64,000 nucleotides of DNA from Candidatus Zixiibacteriota bacterium (GCA_022571985.1 JACZWU010000001.1:157501-221500); one strand, 5' to 3'. Counted from the first letter of the stretch, positions 45,541 to 54,772 are shown. The notes: generated from the sequence alone by a model not told the origin. Made by a program: numbers and translations.

Positions 45541-46644
45541 TTAGTTTTTCCAATCCGGATACCCGACAAAGACCTCATCCTGACCGCACTGAAAACGAGC
45601 ATGGTTTTTGAGTTTTATGGCGTTTTTAATAGCGCCTATTTCGAGATTACCTATAGAATTAAGTCCGCTTCCCAAAAACAGAGGTGCCGTGATGACTACC
45701 AGTTTATCTACTAACTTTGCTTTTAAGAACGAAGTTGCAATCTGTGAGCCGCCTTCAACTAATATCGAATAAATACCAAAGGCATAAGCTTTCTGAAGTA
45801 TGTCAGCTAAGTCCAGCCTGTTTTTGGCGGACTTTTTTATTTCCCAGAATATCAGACCGTTTGTCTTTTTGTTTTTGGAATAATTACTAAGGCTTTTTTT
45901 GGTAGTAGCAATTATGGTTTTGTAATCTTTATTATTTGCTATCAGCTTACAGCCTGCAGGAAATTTGAGGCTGTCTGAAACTACAATCCTGTAGGGATCA
46001 CATCCCTTGACATGTCTGGTAGTAAGTGAGGGGTTGTCAGCTCTGACAGTGCCCAGGCCGACTAAGACAGCTTCGTTTTCTGAGCGAAGTTTATGGGCGA
46101 ACACTCTGGCGTCTTTGCCGGTTATCCATTTTGAGTCACCGCTCAATGTAGCGATCCGACCATCTATCGTCTGGGCAATTTTGAGTGTGACGAACGGAAG
46201 CTTATTTTGAATGCTATTAAAATAAACTTCGTTTAGTCTGACGGCTTCTTTTTTCATCAAGCCGTTTTCAACTTTCAATCCCGACCGACGTAAAGCTCCG
46301 GCGCCTCGGCCGTTTACCATTGGATTAAAGTCTTTGCAGGCGTAGACGATTTTTTTGATCCCTGCAGCTTTTATTGCTTCGGTACAGGGACCTGTCCGGC
46401 CGCTGTGACAACAGGGCTCTAAAGTCACGTAAATCGTTGCGCCTTTTGTTTTAACTCCGGCACTTTTTATAGCAGCAACTTCGGCATGGGCGGACCCGGG
46501 GCCCTTGTGGTAGCCTCTGCCGACAACTTTGCCATTTTTGACGATCACTGCCCCGACCATCGGATTTGGCAGAGTTTTCCCTCGTGCTTTCTCAGCCAGG
46601 CGGAGAGCTAATTCCATAAATTCTCGGTCGTTATTTGCAGTCAC
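45541..46644 (-). CDS. ribD: Bifunctional riboflavin biosynthesis deaminase/reductase RibD
   Basis: A 367-residue enzyme. The deaminase half (1-145) has HAEVAAIKSAG and PCCHSGRTGPCTEAI with the zinc Cys/His. The reductase half (150-365) has LKIAQTIDGRIA and GGSQIATSFLKAKLVDKL. The GTG start at 46644 keeps the conserved ...REFMELALRLAE N-terminus; an ATG at 46617 is the alternative. The start lies directly after the U-run of the riboswitch terminator. First gene of ribD-ribE-ribBA-ribH-nusB. Confidence 0.94.
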   Translation of the reverse strand: MTANNDREFMELALRLAEKARGKTLPNPMVGAVIVKNGKVVGRGYHKGPGSAHAEVAAIKSAGVKTKGATIYVTLEPCCHSGRTGPCTEAIKAAGIKKIVYACKDFNPMVNGRGAGALRRSGLKVENGLMKKEAVRLNEVYFNSIQNKLPFVTLKIAQTIDGRIATLSGDSKWITGKDARVFAHKLRSENEAVLVGLGTVRADNPSLTTRHVKGCDPYRIVVSDSLKFPAGCKLIANNKDYKTIIATTKKSLSNYSKNKKTNGLIFWEIKKSAKNRLDLADILQKAYAFGIYSILVEGGSQIATSFLKAKLVDKLVVITAPLFLGSGLNSIGNLEIGAIKNAIKLKNHARFQCGQDEVFVGYPDWKN

Positions 46645-46672
46645 AAAAAAACCCCAAATTATTCTTCGGGGT
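46645..46672 (-). terminator. Riboswitch-controlled terminator before ribD
   Basis: The minus strand reads CCCCGAA-gaataa-TTTGGGG followed by seven T. The 5' arm (accccgaaga, 46672-46663) is also complementary to the 10-base 5' end of the FMN aptamer (46824-46815), giving an alternative antiterminator helix. The U-run touches the GTG start of ribD. Confidence 0.8.
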
Positions 46673-46707
46673 AGAAATCTACAGTCAGCTATAACTGTAC
46701 TATCTGG

Positions 46708-46824
46708 TCTTCTCCCATCCGGACTATACCGTCGGCGCCTGAATTTCACAGGCTCAATCCGGTTGTTTTTACCGGACTCGCGGGCTTTAACCGCCGGTTG
46801 AGGAATTACGCCTCACCCCGAAGA
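46708..46824 (-). promoter_or_regulatory. FMN riboswitch (RFN element)
   Basis: The minus-strand sequence has all conserved RFN segments in order: 5' TCTTCGGGGTGAGG, AATTCCTCAACCGGCGGT, AGCCCGCGAG, an inner hairpin, ATTCAGGCGCCGACGGTATA, GTCCGGATGGGAGAAGA 3'. P1 pairs TCTTC (46824-46820) with GAAGA (46712-46708). It is followed by a terminator, so binding FMN should stop transcription of the riboflavin operon. Confidence 0.95.
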
Positions 46825-47027
46825 TTTTTTATAATAAAAGCAGTCTTTAATCAAAAAACAACTGATTTCTCAGGACCCTATCAGCTCATATCGGCTCAGA
46901 ATCGAAGACCAATACATCTTGACCAAAGCTGCTTTTGTGCTATATATAGCTATATAATGGACAAATAAAGTCCCTGTACACCATAAAGTAATAAAAACAT
47001 AACAGCTATGTTCCGGAGGGTAATCCT

Positions 47028-47153
47028 ATGCGCACATTCCTAACGCTCGCAATCGTCTTGATCGTCGCTGCCTTTAGCTCAATCAAAGGCAGCTGTTCCG
47101 CAGCTAATCAATTACCAGGGAGTCCTGACAGATTCAACCGGCGCCGGTCTTGA
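47028..47153 (+). pseudogene. Signal peptide of the following S74 protein, out of frame
   Basis: An ATG with a strong GGAGGG ribosome site opens MRTFLTLAIVLIVAAFSSIKG, then stops after 41 codons. In the +1 frame, from about 47085 on, the sequence continues as A-V-P-Q-L-I-N-Y-Q-G, exactly like the second paralogue (49126). The full gene 47028-48903 is 3n+1 bases long. So one base has been gained (or two lost) near 47070-47095, cutting the export signal from the mature protein. Confidence 0.75.
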
Positions 47154-47166
47154 TACAAACGTAAAT

Positions 47167-48903
47167 ATGACATTCAGCATTTATGATGCTGCTGTTGGAG
47201 GAACACTTATCTGGTCCGAACCCCTACCCACTGTGACAGTAACGGCAGGACTGTTTACTGTTTTGCTCGGTTCGCTTTCACCCCTCGATGTTTCAATTTT
47301 TGACGGCACCATACGTTATCTTGGGATTACAGTCGGAGCTGATCCGGAAATATCGCCAAGAATTCAACTGGTTTCAGTGCCCTACTCTCTCCGCTCACAA
47401 AAAGCCGATGTCACCGATTTAGCGTTTTTTGCCGATTCCACGGATGCCATAACCGATGGCGCCGTTGATATGGCGGACATTGGTCAGGCGGGAGCCGTAA
47501 GTGGGCAGGTTCTTAAATGGAATGGTTCGGCCTGGGCACCGGCGGCTGATGATGCCGGATCAGATTGGAACTGGTCGGATAGTTCATCACACGGCCCGGA
47601 CTCCGTACTGTTTGCAGATAGCGCTAACCACGCCGATAATGCAGATAACGCAGCAAGCGCTGCTTTTTCAGATTCGACTGAGGCGATTACCGATGGCGCC
47701 GTTGATATGGCGGACATTGGTCAGGCAGGAGCCGTAAGTGGGCAGGTTCTTAAATGGAATGGTTCGGCCTGGGCACCGGCGGCTGATGATGCCGGAAGCG
47801 CGTCGGGCTGGACTGATGACGGCACAGTGGTCAGATTAGATGCTGCCGCTGATTCTGTAGGCATAGGCACGACTACCCCATCGGAGAAACTTGACGTGGT
47901 AGGCAATTTTATCGTCAGCGGCAAGGCTAACATTGGACCTAACAACGCAAATGCAGGATTAAACGCTTTTGTTACAGGGACATCAAACTCAGCTTCTGGG
48001 GATTACTCTACGGTCGGCGGCGGACAAACTGATACCGCCAGCGGCCTTTGGTCCACAGTCGCCGGCGGCCGATCAAACACCGCCAGCGGCAGTAACTCCA
48101 CGGTCGGCGGCGGCTCGGGCAACACCGCCAGCGGGGATAAATCCACAGTCGCCGGCGGCCAAGCCAACACCGCCAGCAACTTTCGGTCCACAGTCAGCGG
48201 TGGCTTCCAAAACTCCGTCAGCGGCATTGATGCCACGGTTAGCGGCGGCGGGAACAACACCGCCAGCGGTAATTATTCCACAGTCGCAGGTGGACGGTTC
48301 AACACCGCCAGCGGCCACTATTCCGTTGCTATTGGCAATGTCGCAAAGGCACAGTATAATGGCTCGATTGTGATCGCTGCAAATTCATCGGGAAATGGTA
48401 CCGACTCTATCGCTTCAGGTGGTAACCAACAGTTAGTCATTCGCGCCGATGGCGGGTTATATCTGACTAATGTCGGGGAGGCTCCTGCACCGTATGACCC
48501 CACCAAAATCATCACAACCCGTGGCGGCGCTTACTTGAGCGGTAATGGCACAACCTGGACTAACGCCTCAGATAAGAACCAAAAAGAGAATTTCACAGAT
48601 ATTGACTCTGAACAACTGCTTGAAAAAATATCTGCTCTGCCTATATCACGCTGGAATTACAAAGATGAAGATGAGACAGTGACGCACATCGGCCCAGTCG
48701 CACAGGATTTCTACGCGCTGTTCGGTGTCGGCGCTGACGATATTTCAATTTCGACTATCGACCCGGCCGGAATCGCCCTGGCCGCGATTAAGGAACTTAT
48801 TAAGAAAAGCAAACGCGTTGACGCACTTGAGCAGAATAACAGAGAGCTAAACGAACGCCTTGAAAAACTCGAAAAGATGATAGATGAATTAAGCAAAAAA
48901 TAA
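47167..48903 (+). CDS. Tail-fibre-like surface protein: YadA-head-like repeats and S74 peptidase domain (frameshifted 5' end)
   Basis: A 578-residue open frame. It holds an N-terminal beta domain shared with the paralogue (TFSIYDAAVGGTLIWSEPLP), two near-identical 38-residue blocks (ITDGAVDMADIGQAGAVSGQ ... AWAPAADDAG), about seven 15-residue repeats of type NTASGxxSTVGGGxx, and a C-terminal S74 intramolecular chaperone (SDKNQKENF ... ISRWNYK ... HIGPVAQDFYALFG) with a terminal coiled coil. S74 domains trimerise and cut themselves off from fibres. The true start is at 47028 with a frameshift between, so export is doubtful unless the frame is restored. Confidence 0.8.
   Translation: MTFSIYDAAVGGTLIWSEPLPTVTVTAGLFTVLLGSLSPLDVSIFDGTIRYLGITVGADPEISPRIQLVSVPYSLRSQKADVTDLAFFADSTDAITDGAVDMADIGQAGAVSGQVLKWNGSAWAPAADDAGSDWNWSDSSSHGPDSVLFADSANHADNADNAASAAFSDSTEAITDGAVDMADIGQAGAVSGQVLKWNGSAWAPAADDAGSASGWTDDGTVVRLDAAADSVGIGTTTPSEKLDVVGNFIVSGKANIGPNNANAGLNAFVTGTSNSASGDYSTVGGGQTDTASGLWSTVAGGRSNTASGSNSTVGGGSGNTASGDKSTVAGGQANTASNFRSTVSGGFQNSVSGIDATVSGGGNNTASGNYSTVAGGRFNTASGHYSVAIGNVAKAQYNGSIVIAANSSGNGTDSIASGGNQQLVIRADGGLYLTNVGEAPAPYDPTKIITTRGGAYLSGNGTTWTNASDKNQKENFTDIDSEQLLEKISALPISRWNYKDEDETVTHIGPVAQDFYALFGVGADDISISTIDPAGIALAAIKELIKKSKRVDALEQNNRELNERLEKLEKMIDELSKK
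47452..47802 (+). repeat. Direct repeat of about 111 bases inside the first S74 gene
   Basis: The block starting accgatggcgccgttgata and ending gctgatgatgccgga occurs at about 47452-47562 and 47690-47802 with almost no differences, including synonymous sites. It encodes the 38-residue unit. Recent duplication or gene conversion is implied. Confidence 0.8.
47995..48320 (+). repeat. 45-base tandem repeats (15 residues each) in the first S74 gene
   Basis: About seven units of accgccagcggc...tccac(g/a)gtc(g/c)gcggcgg, reading TASGxxSTVxGG. They form the left-handed beta-roll type head of YadA-like adhesins. They are coding and not spaced like CRISPR repeats. Confidence 0.8.
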
Positions 48904-49073
48904 GCATTATTTCTGATTCTCGAATAAGCAAAGCCCCGGTGATTCATATAACCGGCGACTCTGTCTATCTATCTGCCCTTTTGACTATAAGTATTGCTAA
49001 ATTGGCCCTTTTTCTTATATTCCTGACGTGGATTGATAGCCTTCAGAAGCTTTAAGTAACACGCATTTATAAA

Positions 49074-49085
49074 GGCCTGCAGGCC
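49074..49085. repeat. 12-base palindrome GGCCTGCAGGCC upstream of the second S74 gene
   Basis: A perfect palindrome about 40 bases before the ATG at 49126, in a 222-base gap that otherwise shows only an AGGAGA ribosome site. It could form a transcript hairpin or bind a dimer; no further support. Confidence 0.3.
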
Positions 49086-49125
49086 ATCTTAGCTAAGCTG
49101 ATACAACTTAAACAGGAGAAATCTC

Positions 49126-51492
49126 ATGCGAAAAGTAACACTATTCCTGACGGGCGCTGTCATTCTTGTATTCGCGCTGTCAAATCAATCAAAGGCTGCT
49201 GTTCCGCAGCTAATTAGCTACCAGGGGTTCTTGACAGATGGCGGTGGTATACCGCTGTCAGGAACATTTCAAATCGCGTTTACGATTTATGATGACCCTG
49301 TAGCAGGCAGCACTATCTGGACCGAAAACCAACCGGCTGTGACTGTTACAGCCGGCTCGTTTATCGTTCTGCTTGGTTCCGCAACGGAGCTGATTGATAC
49401 AGTCTTCAACGAGACCACCCGATACCTTGGAATCCAGGTCGGCGGTGACCCCGAAATCTCTCCCCGTACTCGACTTGTATCTAATCCTTTTTCCTATCGG
49501 GTGAATACCGTGGACGGTGCTTCTGGTGGTAACATAACCAGCAAAGTGTCGATCGGACCGGGACATACACTTACAGGAGTTTCAGCTACAATCACAGGAG
49601 GTCATGATAACACTGCCAGCGGCCTGGAATCTACAGTCAGTGGTGGCCATAGTAACACCGCCAGCGATCACGATGCTACCGTAGGCGGAGGATTTGCTAA
49701 TAGTGCCAGTGCTATGGCAGCTACAATAGGCGGCGGATCTGGCAACAGTGCCGGTGGCCAATACGCCACAGTCGGTGGTGGCCAAGCCAACAGCGCGGAC
49801 ACAATTTACGCAACGGTCAGTGGCGGGGTACTCAATACCGTCAGCGGCCATTATAGTGTGGTAGGCGGCGGTGCTGTCAATACCGCCAGCGGCGGATATA
49901 GCACGATAGCCGGCGGAGAAGCCAATTCCGCGAGCAGCGCCTACGCTACAATAGGCGGCGGGGATAACAATACCGCCAGCGATCGCAGTGCTTCTATTTT
50001 AGGCGGTACTCGAAATTTAGTTGCAGGTAGGTTTTCAGCAATCCTTGGAGGTTTCGCTGACACTATTACTGCAACCGCCGACTATTCTTACCTTTTCGGA
50101 ATTAATAGCAATTTAACCGCTGATTCAACTTTCATGGTTGATATGCCCCATGTGCGATTTGGTGATGAAGCTACCGGCTTTGAATTCCCTACATCCGACG
50201 GCGCCAGCGGTCAGGCAATGACAACCGATGGCAGCGGCCAGCTGAGCTGGACCACTGTTGGCGGCGGCGGCGGCGGCTGGACCGATGACGGCACAGTCGT
50301 TCGTCTTGATGCTTCAGCTGATTCAGTCGGTATCGGCACCACTACCCCATCGGAGAAACTTGACGTGGTCGGCAATCTTATCGTCAGCGGCAAAGCTAAC
50401 ATTGGACCTGGAAATGCAAATGCAGGATTAAACGCTTTTGTTACAGGGACATCAAACTCAGCTTCCGGGGATTACTCCACAGTCGGCGGCGGCCAAGGTA
50501 ACGTCTCCAGCGACCGTTGGTCCACGGTCGGCGGCGGCCAAGGTAACGTCTCCAGCTACTTTTGGTCCACGGTCGGCGGCGGCCAAGATAACACCGCCAG
50601 CGCCGGCCATGCCACAGTCGGCGGCGGCGTTGGCAATACCGCCAGCAACGAATATACCACGGTCGGCGGCGGCAATGCCAATACCGCCAGCGGCTTTAAT
50701 TCCACGGTCGGCGGTGGACTAAATGATACCGCCAGCGGCCACTGGTCCACGGTCGGCGGCGGCGAAAGAAATATCGCCAGCGGCGAGCGGGCCACGGTCG
50801 GTGGCGGAGGACAAAACAAAGCCCGTGGTCTGTTTTCAGTAGTTGCCGGTGGTGGTGGCACCTCAACTGTTGATTCCAACTCCGCTATTGGAAATTTCTC
50901 CTCAATAGGTGGTGGCTCCAAGAATATTGCCAGCGGTGTAAGTGCCACGGTACCCGGAGGCTACCTAAACCACGCCGCCGGTGAATCCTCTTTTGCAGCA
51001 GGCCTCCGGGCAAAGGCAAATCACAACGGCTCGTTCGTTTGGGGCGACCAGACTGGTGCAGATTTTGCTTCCAGTGCTATCAATCAATTCAGCGTTCGTG
51101 CAACTGGAGGAACACGGATTTATTCAAGTTCCGGCTTGACAACCGGTGTGACTCTCAGCGCTGGTGGCGGTGCCTGGGTGATGGTTTCGGACAGTACTAT
51201 AAAACGAAACATCAGACCGGTAGATGAATTCGATATCCTTGAAAAAATAGCGAATCTTCCGATTAGCCGCTGGAGCTATGAGACGCAATCTCCGGACATT
51301 GAACACATTGGACCGATGTCTCAGGATTTCTACGCAGCTTTTGGCCTGGGTGAAGATGAAAAAGGAATTTCAACCCTCGATCCCGATGGAGTCTCGTTGG
51401 CAGCCATAAAAGCCCTGTATAGCAAGAACAAAGAGCTAAACGAACGCTTGGAAAAACTTGAAAAGATGATAGATAAACTGAGTAACAAGTAA
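49126..51492 (+). CDS. Tail-fibre-like surface protein with two YadA-head-like repeat blocks and S74 domain
   Basis: A 788-residue protein with an intact signal peptide (MRKVTLFLTGAVILVFALSN, cut near SKA-AVP), the same N-terminal beta domain as its paralogue, a first repeat block (about 155-300), a linker with ADSVGIGTTTPSEKLDVVG, a second repeat block (about 440-570) and a C-terminal S74 domain (VSDSTIKRNI ... HIGPMSQDFYAAFG) with a coiled-coil end. It should form a secreted trimeric fibre that matures by self-cleavage. No barrel anchor is present, so how it is held on the cell is unknown. AGGAGA precedes the ATG. Confidence 0.87.
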   Translation: MRKVTLFLTGAVILVFALSNQSKAAVPQLISYQGFLTDGGGIPLSGTFQIAFTIYDDPVAGSTIWTENQPAVTVTAGSFIVLLGSATELIDTVFNETTRYLGIQVGGDPEISPRTRLVSNPFSYRVNTVDGASGGNITSKVSIGPGHTLTGVSATITGGHDNTASGLESTVSGGHSNTASDHDATVGGGFANSASAMAATIGGGSGNSAGGQYATVGGGQANSADTIYATVSGGVLNTVSGHYSVVGGGAVNTASGGYSTIAGGEANSASSAYATIGGGDNNTASDRSASILGGTRNLVAGRFSAILGGFADTITATADYSYLFGINSNLTADSTFMVDMPHVRFGDEATGFEFPTSDGASGQAMTTDGSGQLSWTTVGGGGGGWTDDGTVVRLDASADSVGIGTTTPSEKLDVVGNLIVSGKANIGPGNANAGLNAFVTGTSNSASGDYSTVGGGQGNVSSDRWSTVGGGQGNVSSYFWSTVGGGQDNTASAGHATVGGGVGNTASNEYTTVGGGNANTASGFNSTVGGGLNDTASGHWSTVGGGERNIASGERATVGGGGQNKARGLFSVVAGGGGTSTVDSNSAIGNFSSIGGGSKNIASGVSATVPGGYLNHAAGESSFAAGLRAKANHNGSFVWGDQTGADFASSAINQFSVRATGGTRIYSSSGLTTGVTLSAGGGAWVMVSDSTIKRNIRPVDEFDILEKIANLPISRWSYETQSPDIEHIGPMSQDFYAAFGLGEDEKGISTLDPDGVSLAAIKALYSKNKELNERLEKLEKMIDKLSNK
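49590..50830 (+). repeat. Two arrays of 45-base repeats in the second S74 gene
   Basis: Array A (about 49590-50010) is variable (NTASDHDATVGGGFA, NSASAMAATIGGG). Array B (about 50455-50830) is more uniform (gccacggtcggcggcggc units) and continuous in DNA with the array of the first paralogue. Between the arrays and flanks, a stretch from about 50280 to 50480 is nearly identical to 47810-48010. Confidence 0.8.
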
Positions 51493-51522
51493 GAATTATT
51501 TTTGACAGTCGCGAATCCGGGA

Positions 51523-52650
51523 TTATTCATCCGGACTCACGAGCTCCAGAATGTCATTCAGAGCAAAAGGCTTGGCAATAACGGCTTTCAGCCCCGTTAA
51601 CTGGTTTTGCTTTTCAATCAGTTCATTACCCCAGCCGGTAATCAAAGCCACCTGAACATCGGGATAGTTTCCTTGAATCTCAGCAATCAGCTCACAGCCG
51701 GACATGCCCGGCATGGCCCAGTCAGTAATGACTAATTGATATGTTTCTTTTTGCATGGCTTCCAGCGCCGCGTAGGCATTATTACAGGCGGTAGTCTCAA
51801 TACCTTCAAGTGATAAAATCTCGCAAAGTACCCGGCAGATTTCATTATCATCGTCAACGACCAGAACATTGGATATGCGACCTTTGTAGCTGTCAGCAGT
51901 AAAAATTCTTTCATCGTCTATTCGTTCCAATGGAAATGAGAGCGTGAACTTTGTTTCGTTTTCTTCATTTGAACTGAAATTAACCCTGCCGCCATGTCTT
52001 AAGGCTATGCTTTGAACAACTGTCAGCCCCAATCCGGCACCGGCCTCCTGCTTTGACGAAAAGAACGGTTCATAAATCTTGTGCCTGAAAGCCGCCGGTA
52101 TTCCCTGCCCTGAGTCGGCTACAATTACTTTGCAACGTTCGCCTTCTACTCTTAAAATAATCAGAACTTCACTCTCAGCTGGGGCATGCTCGACTGCGTT
52201 TTTTATAAGCTGAGAAATAGCAGTAATTAAATCTCTTTTGTCTGCCTGCACAAACAGCTTGCACTCCGGCAGGTCTGTCAGGAGAGTAAGATTTTTTTCA
52301 CTTGCCAGAGTTTTCCAGTCAGACTCATCAGTGTCAACAGCCTGGCTTACTAACTTCGACATTTCAATTGAAGTCGCCGGTGTTTTTCCTGACTTTTCAG
52401 CAAACTTTTGAAGGTGTCTTATAAGTGAGGCGCCGCTGTAGAGTGATTTTTCTATACGGTTGTAATTTTCTTCAGATTCGGTGTTGTTATCTTTTAAACG
52501 AAGCAGCTGCACATTACCCAGCACTATGCCGATGCAATTGTTGAGTTCATGTGAAACTCCGATAATAGTGTCCGCCAGCAGAGGCAGTAATTCTCCCGGT
52601 GATTTGTCGGCAGACATCAGGCTGTCACTTTTTGAGTTGGCACTATCCAT
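51523..52650 (-). CDS. Soluble hybrid histidine kinase (HisKA-HATPase-receiver)
   Basis: A 375-residue protein without sensor or membrane part. HisKA has H34 in GVSHELNN. The ATPase domain has N151 (QLIKNAVEHA), DSGQG (179-183) and GAGLGL (204-209). The C-terminal receiver (261-374) has acidic D266-D268, phospho-acceptor D310 in ITDWAMPG and K360. It should receive input from the two upstream proteins, then phosphorylate its own receiver; no HPt or output gene is adjacent. Third gene of a three-gene unit. Confidence 0.9.
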   Translation of the reverse strand: MDSANSKSDSLMSADKSPGELLPLLADTIIGVSHELNNCIGIVLGNVQLLRLKDNNTESEENYNRIEKSLYSGASLIRHLQKFAEKSGKTPATSIEMSKLVSQAVDTDESDWKTLASEKNLTLLTDLPECKLFVQADKRDLITAISQLIKNAVEHAPAESEVLIILRVEGERCKVIVADSGQGIPAAFRHKIYEPFFSSKQEAGAGLGLTVVQSIALRHGGRVNFSSNEENETKFTLSFPLERIDDERIFTADSYKGRISNVLVVDDDNEICRVLCEILSLEGIETTACNNAYAALEAMQKETYQLVITDWAMPGMSGCELIAEIQGNYPDVQVALITGWGNELIEKQNQLTGLKAVIAKPFALNDILELVSPDE

Positions 52651-52678
52651 TTAATTTTCTTAGAGTCCCGGCTTAAAG

Positions 52679-54772
52679 TTAATAAACTGCTTCTTCAACC
52701 GGAAAAGCTTTTGAAGACAACTTGTAAATCAACTGACACTGACCGCTTTTTTCTTCTTTATATACAAATTCCGCACCGTCGTAGCTGAACTCTAGAAATT
52801 CGTTATCGCCGGAGGCAGTAACGAATTTTACAAACAGCTGCTGTGTCAGTTTTTCAAAATCAAGTTTACCGATTATGTTTCGGTCGAACGATATTCTCAG
52901 TGCCGGTCTTCCAAAATACTCTGTCAGACTCACTAGAATTCTGCCGGAACAAATAGCTTCGTCCATCAAAATCAAAATTAACGGCAAAATATAATCGTAA
53001 ATGTGCAACACCGGAAGCGGCAGCGATATTCTGGCATCAGACTGCGACTGTACAATCAGCTCCAGATTTTTCGATTCTTTGACAGCCGCTGAATATCCAT
53101 ATGTCAATGACGGCAACACTTTTAAAAACTTATCAGCGCTAACAAATTTACCGGTATCATTGGAACTGAAAATACTCATCTCCCGAACTCTATTGATTCC
53201 CGAAGCCAGAGTCAGAGCCGCCTGATTTATTCTGTCGGCAGAAGATAACAGGTGTTCTGTTGTTACTGCCGGGCTGCTGTTTCCCATTTCGTACTGCATT
53301 ATCTGGACCTGCCCGAGAATTACCGAGAGGCACTCTACGAACTCATGAAAATAACCACCGGTTATTTTTTCCATTGTTCTGAGTCTCTTAACGGAGTCCA
53401 TATCCTGGTCTGATTTAATGTCGTTGCTGATGTATCTGGCGCCTTTGCTTTCTGAGAGCTGAAGTGATACACTTATGCCCAGATATGAAGCAATCATCAC
53501 GAATAGTTCTTCAAGTTCCAGAGCGCGCTTACTCTCTCCAAAATATTCAATCCGCATAATCGAGTCTGTGCCGCCCCTGACGGGAACTTTTATAAAGACT
53601 CTGCAGACATCTTTATTTGAGCCATTATTCTCTGTCTCGGCGCTGTCATTATCCCGAATTACCAGCATTGATTTTTCACCGCTTATAATTTCAGAAAGGT
53701 CGTCGGTAATCTCGGTTACGGTTTTACGTGTTACTTCATGCTCGTTTTGAGAATTCTTTATACAAACCGCCGCGACATTGTCAGATTCCAAAATACATAC
53801 TGATTCTATTTTTACTTTGTCATCCAAAATCTTGAAAGCTTCAATAAGCGCCTGCTCATAGCCGCCGCTCTGGGCATGGCTGCGAGGTAATTCTCCGAAC
53901 AACTTTGCCAGCTGTGTATAATTAGTCATTTTACTGCCGCTGCAAACGGCGAACAGTTGACTGATCTGTTTTATCTTTTCGATTTCTCCAAATTCAGTTT
54001 CACCAGTGATGGCAATCGCCAGAATCTGCCGGCGGCCGGCATAGGTTGGAGCCTCAAACAGAGCGATGAAATTTGGCGGCTTCTGCATGAATACCGGCTC
54101 GGTCTCAACTATCTCCGCAGGAATAATTGCTCTGCCTGTTTGCAAGGCATTAGTCCAGCGGACGACGTGTTCGCCATGAAGAGTGAGAGCAAGCTTGTCG
54201 CTAAGAAGTAAATCCCCTTTTGACCATCGCCTGTAAAGATTGTTGTCCTCAACCCAGTACATGGCTGCGTGACTGCGAGCTGCCTGGTCAGTCATTAAAC
54301 CAAGAAGCTTATTTACCAACTCAGAGTAACTCCTTCGGAAATCGAAAAGTTCTGAAACAAACTGCTCTGATATCTGCCTGACAGCTTTCTTATCAAGAGT
54401 ATTTGACTTAAGCACTGCCTGCTTCAACCTGTTTATCGTCTGTCCGCTTAGACCCGAAGAAGTGTGGCTGACAATAGCTACTATTGCCAGAACTTTATTT
54501 TCAAAAACTACGGGATATAGTTCGTAAGTTTCGGCGGTAATAATATCAGAACTAATTTCAGACTGTTGTTCAATTGTGGACAGAATATCGTCCGGTACAA
54601 AAAGCCAGGGGTCCTCTGCCGGATCAGCAGGCAACTCTCCGAAAATATTAGGCAGTCCGGTTCTTAAGAACAGGCGTGAGCTTCTGGGAAGCTCTATTGC
54701 TGATAATTCTTCGGTTAAGTTAACCGAAGCCAGATCGTTTTTTGTATCTGGCTCTTTGCTGCTAGTAATCAA
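52679..54772 (-). CDS. GAF-containing histidine-kinase-like protein with a degenerate catalytic domain
   Basis: A 697-residue soluble protein. Most of it is GAF-like sensory sequence (about 20-450). A DHp-like helix pair follows with H476 in GGYFHEFVECLSVILGQVQI, closely resembling the DHp of the downstream kinase (GVSHELNNCIGIVLGNVQLL). The C-terminal ATPase-like region lacks the N-box asparagine and the DxGxG and GxGxG loops. It probably dimerises with the active kinase or is its substrate, acting as a pseudo-kinase. It starts with TTG after AGGAG. Confidence 0.75.
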   Translation of the reverse strand: MITSSKEPDTKNDLASVNLTEELSAIELPRSSRLFLRTGLPNIFGELPADPAEDPWLFVPDDILSTIEQQSEISSDIITAETYELYPVVFENKVLAIVAIVSHTSSGLSGQTINRLKQAVLKSNTLDKKAVRQISEQFVSELFDFRRSYSELVNKLLGLMTDQAARSHAAMYWVEDNNLYRRWSKGDLLLSDKLALTLHGEHVVRWTNALQTGRAIIPAEIVETEPVFMQKPPNFIALFEAPTYAGRRQILAIAITGETEFGEIEKIKQISQLFAVCSGSKMTNYTQLAKLFGELPRSHAQSGGYEQALIEAFKILDDKVKIESVCILESDNVAAVCIKNSQNEHEVTRKTVTEITDDLSEIISGEKSMLVIRDNDSAETENNGSNKDVCRVFIKVPVRGGTDSIMRIEYFGESKRALELEELFVMIASYLGISVSLQLSESKGARYISNDIKSDQDMDSVKRLRTMEKITGGYFHEFVECLSVILGQVQIMQYEMGNSSPAVTTEHLLSSADRINQAALTLASGINRVREMSIFSSNDTGKFVSADKFLKVLPSLTYGYSAAVKESKNLELIVQSQSDARISLPLPVLHIYDYILPLILILMDEAICSGRILVSLTEYFGRPALRISFDRNIIGKLDFEKLTQQLFVKFVTASGDNEFLEFSYDGAEFVYKEEKSGQCQLIYKLSSKAFPVEEAVY

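Noticed and set aside
46645-46749. N-terminal extension of RibD to 46749
   Set aside because: That region is the 3' end of the FMN aptamer and the terminator hairpin.
47995-48320. Regular 45-base repeats that could be taken for a CRISPR array
   Set aside because: The repeats are contiguous, in frame, and code for 15-residue protein units. There are no unique spacers and no cas genes.
47969-48373. 134-codon Pro/Ala-rich open frame
   Set aside because: A shifted reading of the 45-base repeats in the S74 gene. The bias comes from the repeat itself.
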